In this document: positions 37,620 through 48,679 of the stretch, in pieces
Numbering within the stretch: position 1 is the stretch's first letter
Layout of the letters: every line of letters starts with the position of its first letter
Source: Kappaphycus alvarezii
Taxonomy: Eukaryota > Rhodophyta > Florideophyceae > Gigartinales > Solieriaceae
Direction: 5' to 3'
Assembly: GCA_002205965.3 (NCBI GenBank)
Contig: NADL03000665.1
Location: forward strand, 992,001 to 1,056,000
Length of the DNA: 64,000 nt
Notes under the pieces: generated by a model
Database searches by the model: none
Told to the model about the DNA's origin: nothing
The model's input: only the letters and a program-made list of their open reading frames with translations
Program-made: the position numbers and the translations under genes

Positions 37620-40349
37620 CTGTTCAAGTTATTTTTTTTAGTCGGTGATATTGAGAATATTAGAGATAACTGCATTTTTAATTCGATGCTAAGCTTTAAA
37701 TTCTTCCGCATCAAATGTTTCCGGCCTGAAAAGCTTCTTTCAGTGACTTTTAATTATTTATTGAGATCAGATGGAACGGTGACTCAAAAATACGGAAAGT
37801 GATAGAATAGTACTTTAAATTCTTAATTATGAGTATTCTTTACAGCTTATCCTTGAGATGTAGACATATTGTTCGTTGTGTCTCAGGTTAATGATGTAAA
37901 TAGCGGGAATTATTATCGATATTTCTCCACGGAGCATGAAATGGTTCAATAGAACCCAAAGGTATCTTTTCAACTTTTGGTAGACCATTTTTGTCCTCTT
38001 CTGGGTGGAGGAACTTATTTCAGTCTTCAAAGAAAATTATAATGCACTCTTAAACTTTAAATCTGTTATTATTTCTGATGAAAGCTACAGTTTAGACTCA
38101 ATCCGGTAATCCCAGTAAGATAATTCACTTTAGTTGTGAGTGGGAAAAAATGGAGAAAAATATCTCAAGATATGTCCATTTTAGGCATCATAATTTATTC
38201 AACAAATACTTTGGATAGATATTAATTTTTTTCTTCTTTAGTTAAATAAGGTAAATAGACCCAGGGCGATGTGATATTTGGATCCAAAATCTGGAAACAA
38301 TTGTATTAATTATTTACTAATAAAAGTATTTCCCTAGTTTCTTAAGGGTTTCATCGGTCTCAGAGTTCCATTTTGGTTGAATAAACTTGAAAAGATGAAT
38401 AGAAAACAAAACCATATTTGTTTGCCCAATAATTAAAAGCTCCTTCAACAATACTACCTAGTATAATAACAGTTCCTCCTAAATCTGTAATTCTGACACG
38501 AAAGTCGTAGTTTTTGAAAAAATAATAGTGCCGAATGAAAATATTCAAAACTTTTTTCTATTCTATATCGATGATTGATATAACTTTAATGTGCTGCGAT
38601 TTGAACTAGTAGCGAATCAACTATTTGTGTGGCTATAGCATATTTTGATATTTGAAAAAGAGTTAATGTCATGAGCTCTGATCATTTGTTGCAAAACTTA
38701 ATCCATATTCTACTCCAATTGGTTCGAAATATGATTTTCTTTCTATTTACATGCCATTCTTTCAAATAAATGGAAATAAATATCATCCCTAATTTAGTAG
38801 TAATGACTTAATAAATAGCCCCTTTATATAAAAATATTTTTCCCTTATTTTCTTTTCATTATTCTGTTATTTTCTTCTCTTCTCTAAACATCGATGGTAA
38901 AGATTTTATCTCATGATAATTTTTTCGGTTTTTCTTCACATTTCGTTCGTACTGATACAATTTGCCTGTTTTATTATCCCGCGTTGAGAGTAAAAGTCAT
39001 CGAAAATCTCTTTTTCAACAAAAAAACAATATTTCAAAGGTTTAGCAAAGGTTATGTCTGAGAAATGAGAAATTGAGACAGTAATTTTCATCCTCTGAAG
39101 AGCAATTGAAAGTTAAAACTGCTCTTTGGAGCTTCAACTGCTCCTTTGAAAGTGGGGCTCAACCTGAAACTGTAATATGGTGTTTTTAATAGTTTATTTG
39201 TAAATATTTTTATTCAAAATTCCAAATTTGCTGCACTAGTTTTAGAAAGAATAAATATTTTCTGAAAAAGTTTAGTAACTTTTTTGTTGCTGACTTATTA
39301 TTCTCTGTTTTAAAGTTTAATTTTTAAAATTTTCTGCTATTTCTCAATATTTACTGACCTTGCAGAGATATATATTGTTTTATTATTACTACAATACTTG
39401 TAACAAACTACTTCTCACTGTTTTACAGTATTTTTAGACTTAGGACAGAGTGTAAATGCCCATCGGGTATAATTAGATTGGGAATGTATCCTTTATTTTC
39501 TTTGGACGAGAGGAATCCACTATTTGAGTCCTTTCACCGGACATATGCACTTGCAGTTTAAGAGAATTATCCTCCCATAACATTATCTTTCTACATATGT
39601 AGATCTATTAATCTAGTAACCTATATCCATAGTAGCTTCTTAGCATTGTAATGTTGTTGCACGAGTAGTTCTAGTTAGCATTGTCGTGAGGATGAGTTCT
39701 AGAGGAGAATCATAAGTGTTGGACATTTTCGCGGTCTGGGTTTTTATGATGGTGGAGGATGGCACCATGACTTGACAGCACATGAATGAACCGTAACTTT
39801 TCAGGTTCTGTTCAGCAGTGCATTCATAGTTGCCTTTTTTTACGGTTTTTTGATCTGGAGGGTATATTCCGATGCTGGTCTAAATATCCGCACTGCGACA
39901 GCGCAGAGACGGAAGATAGCTTATTTTGGAGATGAATCTGGTTGCGCGTAACATGGAGGTGGTATACCGTAATTGTTATGGTAAAGTATCTGCCTTACGA
40001 ATAGATTGTTTTCCCAAATATTTTGGCGTAGTCAGCAATCAAAATAGTACCTCATTTCCACTAGCTAAACGTTTGCTCAGTTTTTCTTGTGTGAACGCTG
40101 TAAAGAAATATGATAATGATATTTCGAGCGATGCAGCCTCAACTGTTCTGTGTTTCTATTAAGTGATGACAGGCTGTGTCGTAAGTGGAGGAATAAAATT
40201 CCGATAGAAACCCTAATGAATGCTTCTTTGCCCTCATATCGCATCCTTTCTCTCCAATCTCAAATGTAGGGCAGCTTAAATTGTAATCATTTTACCAGAA
40301 ATGTTATGAAAGACGGCGCACAAAGCAGCTGATTTGACCTGTTCCTGAC

Positions 40350-40964
40350 ATGTCCAAGTTATATTCTTGCATATTGTTTCGGCGAGGTCAAAGTCTCGTT
40401 TTGCTCCTCCAACACCCTTCGAAATTTCGCTTCCTATGTTTTGAGTCCTTGGCTCCTCTCCCAACTTCCCTAGCCTTGAAAAGAGGACCATTGGGGGCCT
40501 TTCAATTTTTACTCGTCTCTTTATTGCTGTGTTCTACGATAATGTGCGTAACAGGAATACAGAAAAAGAAGAGTTGCCCTTGTTGTTGGAGCGACTTTAC
40601 GGTGGCAGAGGGTAGTTTTCCAGTCTTATCCAATCTGGAACCGTTACAGTTGAGGTGGTTTGGACAAAGCTGTTATGCCAGAATAAATTGGAGACATGAG
40701 GAGGAGGTGTCTGCAAGTACCGTGGCTTTTTGGGAGCACTATCGACTGCCAGAGGGGTTTTTCAGGAGAATACTCGGGTGGACGCCGCATTTGAAGCAGT
40801 TGTGTTTTTTTCAGGCCGCAATTTCATTTGCAGGTATTGAATTCGCGTCGAAAAAGATCGGGATCCAATTAAAAGTGTTTGGATGCACGGTTACTCAGCA
40901 GATAGAGCCGCCGTTGGAGCGGGTGCTGGTGATTTTGCAAGGTGCGGCATGTCTTGTTTCTTAA
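40350..40964 (+). CDS. Open frame of 204 codons, function unknown
   Basis: This is the longest uninterrupted frame in the AT-rich belt. The N-terminal third is hydrophobic (FLLVSLLLCSTIMCV, about residues 53-67), followed by a Cys pair (SCPCCWSDF) and a longer ordinary-looking stretch (FWEHYRLPEGFFRRILGWTP). No family is recognised. The first methionine at 40350 is arbitrary; the second, MCVTGIQ (about residue 65), would remove the hydrophobic part. An antisense frame at 40276-40491 ends in CAVFHNISGKMI, faintly like the last helix of Harbinger transposases. The plus frame could therefore be a shadow of a decayed transposase. I give low odds that it is a functional gene. Confidence 0.2.
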   Translation: MSKLYSCILFRRGQSLVLLLQHPSKFRFLCFESLAPLPTSLALKRGPLGAFQFLLVSLLLCSTIMCVTGIQKKKSCPCCWSDFTVAEGSFPVLSNLEPLQLRWFGQSCYARINWRHEEEVSASTVAFWEHYRLPEGFFRRILGWTPHLKQLCFFQAAISFAGIEFASKKIGIQLKVFGCTVTQQIEPPLERVLVILQGAACLVS

Positions 40965-41379
40965 TGATAAGTAATCTGATATGTTTTTTAAAGACTATAT
41001 GTTTCATTGTCCCACCAAAAATTGGGAAAAAAGTTTTTCGCTGATGGTTAATGTACAAAACAACGCCGACAATTCAACTGTGTCCGGGAGACAACGACCC
41101 ATAGACGTATTTTTTATGATTTAGAATGCGGCAAAGGTTGGATTTTGCGCTTCCTTCGAAAGAAATTGATGGCGAAAAGGCGTTACATGAGCACAAAACA
41201 CTGAACATAAATTTCATTGACAATATTCTTGGGCTTTTAATTTAAAATATCATGAAGTAGACGGTCCAAGGCATTTTTTCGGAACTACTGTAGTACCAGA
41301 AGACGAATGCGGCCCGCAAAAGACAAAAAAGTTCAGGTAGAAGAGTAGTTTGTGAAAATTTACTTCACTGAGTACCTAT

Positions 41380-41515
41380 CGTGTACACTACAGGTCTGAC
41401 TATACAGCCAAGAACTAACCGGATGTTCCACGTAAGGCTCGTGCAGTGGGGCCCGCGATAGAATCTCCATTGCAATAGAAGACCACAGTGTGCAACTTAT
41501 GTGCTGACTAGGACG
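41380..41515 (-). mobile_element. Short 3' tail of LINE family 1
   Basis: Shares AAGAACTAAC, GTGCAGTGGGGCCCGCGATA and GACCACAGTGTGCAACT with the tails at 34.3 kb and 59.7 kb. Only the untranslated tail and at most the last few codons are present, so this is an extreme 5' truncation or the tail of a SINE that borrowed the LINE end. Confidence 0.65.
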
Positions 41516-41612
41516 TCTGCGGATCACAACAGGGTAGGCCCTCGGACCTAAAAGGGGTCAAATATGAAGGGAAAGTAACGGAAGAAAACAAAAGATAAAA
41601 GAGTATAGATAG

Positions 41613-41700
41613 CTGCTGTGGCTGAGCGGGTAGCGCAAACGCAAGGAAGATGCGACTGTAAAAAGGTATCTCCGGGTTCCGGGGTCGAACCACGCTGACA
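41613..41700 (+). repeat. tRNA-like module, possible SINE head
   Basis: TGGCTGAGCGG at 41619-41629 fits the internal A box of RNA polymerase III genes, and GGGTCGAACCA at 41682-41692 resembles a B box with two differences. The spacing of about 63 bases is acceptable for a tRNA with a longer variable arm. A full cloverleaf with paired acceptor stem is not evident, so it is not called as a working tRNA gene. The LINE family 1 tail lies 100-230 bp upstream in the opposite orientation. Confidence 0.4.
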
Positions 41701-41709
41701 CATTAGAGA

Positions 41710-42860
41710 GGAAACTGGGGACGCCAGGAGCTGAAAGGGTGCACAAACGGGTTAGAGGAACAGGGACGAGTCCAAGAACAGAAAATAAAGTCTAAGTTTC
41801 TGGGATTTGAAATCCGAGCCGACGATACTTCTTTTACTGTAGTGGAAATAGATTCGGTACACTAAGTAGTAAAGTAGCCCTAGACTAGCAACGGAAAACC
41901 TGCCCTAATGGCACTAAAATAAAGGTTAGCTAAAATCTGTAAAAATAAAGGATTGACCACCCTGGCCTGAAGTGACACGCACCATTACAGTGGTTCAGTG
42001 AAAGTTGTGAATTAACAATAGGATCTCAGAGAAATTGAATTAGGTTATTAAAACAATGAGGCACCGAAAAAGAAGCATTACACCTCGTGGCCTTATGTCG
42101 GGGAAGCGTATGCACTAACAACTAACATGCCCAAAGATCGACTGATTCGAGCGAGTTGGCCCAAAACCCCTCCTGCCGAAGTATAGTTCCGATTTTTAAT
42201 ATCGAGAGGGTCAGTAGGCCTATTTTCATTTGCTAAGGTGTGAAAGTGTGAAAAACTTTTACATCCAATGAATTATTCAAATTGGAGATAAGAGCATCAA
42301 CGGTAAAAGTACTGTCAGTAATGGTTTGTTGCGTCTTGCAGTCTTTTTTCTCTTATTTTACTGCATGCGCAGCATTTTCTACTTGATTCTGATTCAAATC
42401 CTGCAAAGGATACCAACTGATTGGTTTTCCTTAGTCATATTTTTACTTAAATCTGATAGTATTGAGATCGATGGTTTTTTCTCAATGATTGGTGCTAGTA
42501 TCAGTTTGGAGCAAAATTTACCTCCTCGGCTAACGAGCCATTGTCAAAGAGTGAAAATGTGGTATGAATCGCTGCTAGCGAGGAAGAACTAGAGAGCAGA
42601 CACAATGGAGGTTTACGAAAGTCCCCCTCCATGCCGATTAAATCCTTCATTCAAATCAATTTTTAGTTTGATTGCCTTAAAGCAGATAAAACAGAGGTAG
42701 ATAGCGCATTTGTCCCAGTGACCGTTCTCTTTCTGCTCAATTGCCCTTATGCGGTTTAGAGAACTGCTTTGTATAGCTCTGGGAAGCCATAAAGCAGTAA
42801 TATAGATATATAGAACAGACAATAGCCACTGATATTAGCATACGGACTACATCATAATAC
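41710..42860. other. Intergenic, no gene recognised
   Basis: Frames at 42326-42592 (+) and 42613-42822 (-) show no motif. The stretch separates the tRNA-like module from the Copia-2 3' LTR. Confidence 0.4.
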
Positions 42861-42867
42861 CGCCACC

Positions 42868-43082
42868 TGTGTGGAGACCCTGGGGTCGAACTCCAACGAC
42901 CGGCGCTAACAGCAATGCCAGCGACTAGGATGTTTCTATCTTAGCGTTTCCTTTTACCTTTCCCTGCTTCCTTTTCTGATTCTGTCTGCAGTTCTTCCTT
43001 TTTGGGAATATGCAGGACTAGTAGCGCAGTTTATGTACTCAGTAAACGCAAATAATTGTTGCATAATGTACTCGATGACATG
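42868..43082 (-). repeat. 3' LTR of Copia-2
   Basis: On the - strand the segment starts TGTCATCGAGTACATTATG and ends ...TTCGACCCCAGGGTCTCCACA-like, i.e. TG...CA. It is matched along its length by 47389-47604 (start TGTCATATCATCGAGAACC, end ACCACA). Length is about 215 bp. It follows the RNase H coding end directly. Confidence 0.7.
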
Positions 43083-46000
43083 AAATTAAAATAACTAAAA
43101 ATAAATAGAAACAAAAAAGATTTCGCGAAATTGTAACGTGTACGACAAAAACCACGAAGGCACAGTAAAATTATCCCCGATAAATGCATTCACATCTCCA
43201 CCGCTCAAATTACCACCGATCTTATTACGAATTATCCATTGAATGATGAGTGCCTCATCCAGTCCATCGGTGAGCAAAGTCTCGAAAGACATATTTGACG
43301 AGCGTCTAGTTAACGCATCCGCAATTTTCAAGTTTCCGCTAAAAATGCCGACTTTACTTATATCTAATCGATTCTATGCATCGAAAGATGCAGCAATGTT
43401 TATAATCAGCGTTTATATGGCTGTATTCGATGACTTGGTTATTCCATCAAACAGTTGCTTCGAGTCTGAAAGCATTCAAATCCGGTCCTTTTTCCCATAA
43501 AGTTTTTCCAGATCGTGGCGCAGCATATGCGTCAAAACCCCAAGTAAATACACGTAATTCTTCACTCAGGATCGGCCTAACGAAACACTTAGAGGCGCGA
43601 ATCATGAATTGTCATATATAAATTTGTTGTTGCCATCACAAAGAATGATAATATAGCCAATTTACGACGTCAAGTCATCGTTCGTTTAAAACGATTTATC
43701 TGTGTAGACGCGTATATGTAAGGATTTTTCTTGAAATCGAGGGTACTATAGCAAATTGCCCCTTATTTGTAGCCTTTAAATCGCTTTGTTTTGGAGAAGA
43801 ACCGATTCGACGATGTATTGTCATGAATTAAATTGAGCAGCTTTGTTAACCAGCCAAATCATTTCTCAACGAGATTGAATGGCCCATGAAACAGATGCCC
43901 TTGCGCTTCGAAAATCCCTGAACATTGCATTTTCGGCAAAGATTGGCGGGCGATTTATGTATATACGATGATCGATTTGAATATATCTAGATTCATTTCG
44001 GCGAACATTAAGTCTGAAGAAGTTCAAAAGATTCCATCTCGGGACTTTGCCTTAAAGTCACTGCTCATCTTCTCAGAAAGTGCCTCAAATCGAACATCAC
44101 CGGCTCCAGAGAGTGTTTGACATACATTCCAAGTATACCCTAAGCCACGCTTTTCTCCCTTCCGTTCCATAAATATACTGAAATATCTCCATTTAGAGGA
44201 GATAGACCAAAACTGTCCCTCAGATAGCGATGTATAGTATCCATCCAATAATCTCCATTGTCGCAAAGTCCGTACGGAGGTCGGGGAAGCCGAAATAATT
44301 GATTTTAATTTAGCTTAAAATATGTTAGGTCATTTGGAAAAAGCCGCAAGAAAATCTCCCGCTTCAGTAATTCACTGCTCTGCAAGTATGCCTACGTGAT
44401 ATCATTCGAGAACAGTTCGATACCCATGGACTGCGGCAAAGGATACTATCATCCTCGTGGATCTTTGTTGCATGACTAGAATATTTTGACCCAGAATATC
44501 TTTCTCGCATTCTTTGTGCCCTTGTATAATATACATAGTCTTTGCGCGTTGAAGAGCTGTTCCATTTTTTTCAGAGATAGAAAATATTCCCCTAAAAACT
44601 TTGGTTTTCTCGGGTACTTTTTGTACATCTACAACCTCAAAAGTACCTCATCCAAATAGATCGAGTGCCTCATTTTGTTTTGCATTCTCAAATTCTGTTC
44701 TCTCTGCTCTCAGGTCGTTTGGTATGAGCATGCCCTTGAAAAATTCTTCGTGAGTAGCAAATTCTGTTGTACCTACAGAACTCCCTTCTGCATTAGGTCC
44801 ACTCTCATCTTAAAGTTCGCGAATTACTTCATCCAAAGCTTGAAATGGATTATCCACTGCCCTTCGTTCATTTTGTACTGCTTGACCTTATCAGTAGAGA
44901 ATTGAACATATCCCCCCTTGACATTGAGCTTAAGGATCTTGCTGTTTACATCCAATACTTTTTATAGACCCTCCTGGGAGTAATAATTATCGTGTTACAC
45001 TAGTTAATCCTCATAAATACTCAAATGAGTCATCGTTGCAGTTGTTAGTTTGTTTCAGAGTGCTTTTGAAATCTTGAGAGCCACGGTCCCCCTCACCATC
45101 TCTCTCCGTGAATCTCCAAGAGCTATCACTCTTTCTGCTTTTTTTGTTAGGTCTGTTGTGGTTAGAAGAATATGTGGAATGATTCCGAAAACAAGAAGTT
45201 TCGGAACAAACAAGTTCGGCCCATCTGTGTCATTTAGCGCTTTAACCGCAGCATCCAACACTTCTTTGCTGGACATTTTCGCATGTTTAACCCTGACCTG
45301 ACGGTCGAACTTTCGCAGAAATTAATGGTATCTTTCACAGACGCCCAGCGAATTGTGACTTTCCACTCCGGCTAGTATAATCTAAACCTCGCCTAAACGA
45401 CATAGGTTCTTGAATCGGAAGGAGGAAAACTGTGGCCCTGCGTCTGTATGAAATTCAGTTGGAAATCCGGTGTAAAGAGTGACCCAGGCACTGACATAGA
45501 TTCTCCATACCTCTTCAGTAGTATCATGGCGTAAAAATGTCGCCGCATTGAACTTCTTGTCCTTGTCTACGATGCAAAGGGCATGTCAGCCTCGAGCGAG
45601 AAGAGGTCACAAGTAAAAGAGCGGTTGAACTAAACGTCATCATTTGGTGGGCTAACTCGGAAACGACACTTCTTTCTACTAGGACATTGGCAGACGTCAC
45701 AAGATTCCCAAATATTCTGAAGAGTTTCCAGGGTGTATTGTGAGCATTCTTTAGGTCTAGCCCGTCGCAAGACCGAGAAAAGTCGCTGTTACTCTGCTTT
45801 GTAATAGTTCTAATGCGCCTTTCGGAGCCCATCTTCAGTGAATAAAAATTATCCGTCTAAATAACAGCCGATGAAAGAGTTTCCATGCTTCCAAATTGCT
45901 TTAATTTCCCATTTTATATTCTGAGGCATGATTTTGTTTCTGGCCAGGTCAACGGAAACTTCGTAATCATCGTGGAACTCCAGCCCAACCAAAAAAACCT

Positions 46001-46720
46001 TCTTTAAAGCTTTAGAGACTTATATTCCTTCCGCGACATACTTACTCATCCTGAGGTACTTCAATAAAATGTTAACCTCTTTCTGTCGGAAAACTAAATT
46101 GTTCATACTTTCAATTTGGTCGACAACCTGTTGAAAAATTTGCGCGTATCCATCCACATAATCTAGATAAAATAGCTTGACCTCTCCACGTATAATATTG
46201 TGAAGGTAATGGAGTCTCTGGGTAGGACCCAGGCTATAATAAAGGGACTTCTGGCGGTAATCATCGACAAATTCTTGCCAGCATTCACCTATGTCCCCTG
46301 AAATTTTTTGTTAGCCTCTCGAAGTCTCACAGCGATATTTTGTACGATTTTTTTCTGAACTGGTCTTACTTGACTTATTTTGTGGATTCTTTGGGGGTGT
46401 AGATGCAGGCAATTCCATAATTTGATTCAGTCTCTCAGCAGAGATGATTCCCTTGACAATTTCAACAGCCCCATTTTTATCTTCCTTATCTGGTGTATAT
46501 ATTCGTCGCCAGAGTAATAAAAACTCTCCTTGATGAATGCTGAACGAGTTCCTCCCCTCGACTTTCTAAAGAATTTCTTAACTCTGTATGTAAGGCGGGA
46601 GCCGCTCGGAGGCTCGTCCCAAACATGAATGCTGGTTGAAAAAGTTGTGCAACTTTTTGCACTAGTGTGGTCCCTGTCATAGAATCGTCCGACTCCAGAA
46701 TGCGAATAGTTGTCACAAAT
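42868..46720 (-). mobile_element. Ty1/Copia LTR retrotransposon fossil (Copia-2)
   Basis: On the - strand in Copia order: a possible gag-like frame at 46486-46716 (weak); integrase core signatures at about 45.35-45.56 kb (FPTEFHTDAGPQF and ESHNSLG); the post-integrase segment at 45055-45276 (AAVKALNDTDGPNLFVPKLL); a decayed reverse transcriptase interval (43.4-44.9 kb); and the RNase H end at 43095-43331 (LKIADALTRRSSNMSFETLL). A terminal LTR lies at about 42868-43082. Integrase upstream of RNase H shows the Copia rather than Gypsy arrangement. Broken many times and old. Confidence 0.75.
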
Positions 46721-46777
46721 CCTTTCTATATTTTTCCCATTGTGTAGAGGGTCGATTGCGGTAAAGCTCGCATAAAT

Positions 46778-46837
46778 CTGGTAATTCGAATCAAACTACT
46801 ACTGCATTTGCAGTAGTAGTTTGATTCGAATTACCAG
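46778..46837. repeat. Perfect hairpin, 28-bp arms, 4-base loop
   Basis: Arm 46778-46805 is the exact reverse complement of 46810-46837, separated by ATTT. It lies just beyond the upstream end of the readable Copia-2 fossil. The perfection contrasts with the heavy decay of everything around it. Confidence 0.95.
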
Positions 46838-47388
46838 CTCTATCCCCACTACTCGACCCAGACAGTAAATCCCCCGCCCCAGCTTGAGAGGCAATGACTG
46901 AATACAGTAGTGATAGTTTGTTCCTTGAAACTTGGGGTTTCTAGCCGATTGAATGCAAAACTGATTAAACTGCAATATAACACCCTCTCTCAAAAGCCTC
47001 CCCGTTGACACCCATTATTTACCCGGTTATCCAAAGGTACGTCTTCAGGAGCGTCAGAGTGTGCAGCAAGACGCGAGTATATACAGTACCCAGTCTTCCA
47101 GTTTGCCGTGCAGGCTTCTAGATAGCATTACTCCAGATGGTGTAGTACCCAGGCCCCCATGCAACTCATCATAATTATAGACAACACTGTAACCATCAGG
47201 CCGACTATCCTTTGCGTAGTAGGCACGAATATCTGCTCCCAATTAGTTCAAGCTACAGGTCGTCTTCAGAACCAGTCCCAATTATCTGATAGATTTGCAT
47301 GCCAACCGAAGATTCAGCCAGCTTTTTTCGATTGCAGGCGTGTTTCGATTGTTGAAATAAAATATGACCCGAGCGGCATATTCCGAAA

Positions 47389-47815
47389 TGTGGTAAAACT
47401 GGGGTCGAGTTCCGACGAACGTTGCTAATAGCATTGCTGACGACCGGGATGTTTTCAGATTGACATTTAGTATTACCTCTCCCTGGATCCTCTTAGTCTG
47501 CCTGCTATTCTTCCCTTTTGGGAACAGGAAAGACCAGTAGCTCATATACAGAATATTCAGCAAGCGCAAATACTTAAAACGTAATGGTTCTCGATGATAT
47601 GACATTAAAAGGCGGGAATTTGGGGTGTTTTAATCCATGATAATGGGGTCAGCTGTTTCCTGAGGGATGTCATGATGTGAGTAAAATAACTAAAAATGGA
47701 AACACTAAAATGATATCTTGGTAGTTTAACATATGCATGAAAAGAAACGAAGGCACTAAAATTTTCCACGATACATGCATTCACAACCTGAAACTTTAGG
47801 GCCTGTAGGCACCAC
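47389..47815 (-). mobile_element. 3'-end fragment of the Copia-2 family
   Basis: Reads, on the - strand, the last codons of the Copia-2 coding end (NACIVENFSAF, equivalent to NAFIGDNFTVP), then a unique segment of about 75 bp beginning at about 47617, and then the LTR (47389-47604). It is a separate, incomplete copy of the family next to the longer one. It could be the upstream partner in a nested or recombined arrangement. Confidence 0.65.
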
Positions 47816-47893
47816 ATCAGCCCTTTGAGGTCTTATCTCATAACTGCCCCATTTGCAGACTCTAATACACAGACATGCCTCCTCTGCTTACAG

Positions 47894-47939
47894 AAAATGT
47901 CATCAATTGATTACAAATGTAATTAATTGATGACATTTT
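47894..47939. repeat. Near-perfect palindrome, 22-bp arms
   Basis: Arms 47894-47915 and 47918-47939 match with one mismatch and a 2-base spacer; both contain ATGTCATCAATT or its complement. It lies between the Copia-2 family fragment and the first RLE-LINE end. Confidence 0.9.
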
Positions 47940-48009
47940 TCGAGTAGTCACTAGCTCTCGGAAAGTAACTATCCTGCATCTTTAATCAATAAAGCACCCA
48001 AGTTTTTGG

Positions 48010-48592
48010 GGGAATAGAACTCGACGATATGACCGTCAAATCGTCCTTTTCGCGCAAGACCTGCAGAAAACGGTCCGCCACCCTCGCCGTAGAACCGCGG
48101 GATAGCGGCTATCGCACGAGGCCAAACATCTGGCGATGGGAAGCAATGGAGGTACGTTCTTCTCTGGTGCGATGTTCATCAACACGCTGGCGCCCTTCTA
48201 CAGGAAGTTCCATACGTTCAATCCGCCTACCTTGCTTAGTGCGGCCGTCTCCGCGAAGCATAGAATGTATGAATCATTTATTGCAACCTCCGCGAGTGGT
48301 AGGCTCGTGCCTATCCCTATATACACTCTCGGAGGTTGGCACACTGACGCCTATAGAGTGCTAACTGGCGTCGCGCGGAACGTGAAAGTTAGGGCGATGG
48401 AGGCTTACGGCTAGGTCCGAGCGGTGTTTTGTCAAATGCAAGCTGCCGCGGTCGTGATATCCAACGCAGCCTGTCTGGTAGCCAGCATTGAGCCGGCTTT
48501 TTGGGGGAAATTAAGAGTTAGCACTGCTAATCCTGTAGGATATTCCGGGCCACAATCAGGCCATATCTTTCAAATATCAAATTACGGCACAT
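48010..48592 (+). mobile_element. 3' end of RLE-type LINE family 2, copy A
   Basis: The frame at 48136-48414 encodes GRLVPIPIYTLGGWHTDAYR and GVARNVKVRAMEAYG. Upstream, in another frame, AVEPRDSGYRTRPNIW (from about 48080) matches the region before the endonuclease core. The order EPR..-RP.I-...-AA..AK..-YESF...GRL.P.P..T.G.W...A is that of the C-terminal restriction-like endonuclease and closing domain of non-LTR elements. The coding end is followed by the composite tail (48432-48592), whose blocks recur at 1771 and 63366. Nothing upstream of 48.0 kb is recognisable, so the copy is 5'-truncated. Confidence 0.6.
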
Positions 48593-48679
48593 TCCTATCC
48601 CCATGGATCTCCCCGGTGCGAAAGCATAGGAGTACTGTGCCCCATCTCCGGGACTCGAGACATATATTGAACCAAGATA

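Larger units (their letters stand above)
36200..41370. other. Long AT-rich stretch, mostly featureless
   Basis: Apart from the frames and repeats listed separately, I see nothing recognisable. The part from 38.0 to 40.2 kb is especially AT-rich with long A/T runs and no open frame above about 80 codons. It could be very old element debris or simple intergenic DNA. Confidence 0.45.

Noticed and set aside
40276-40491. Minus-strand Harbinger transposase end (CAVFHNISGKMI)
   Set aside because: Only one short motif fits. The upstream blocks expected for the family are not visible.
41613-41700. Functional tRNA gene
   Set aside because: Internal boxes are present but I could not form a matching acceptor stem or a standard T arm; kept only as a tRNA-like repeat.
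42868-42900. Polymerase III B box (GTTCGACCCC on -) in the Copia-2 LTR as a tRNA gene
   Set aside because: No A box at the right distance upstream, and the segment is explained as an LTR end shared by two copies.
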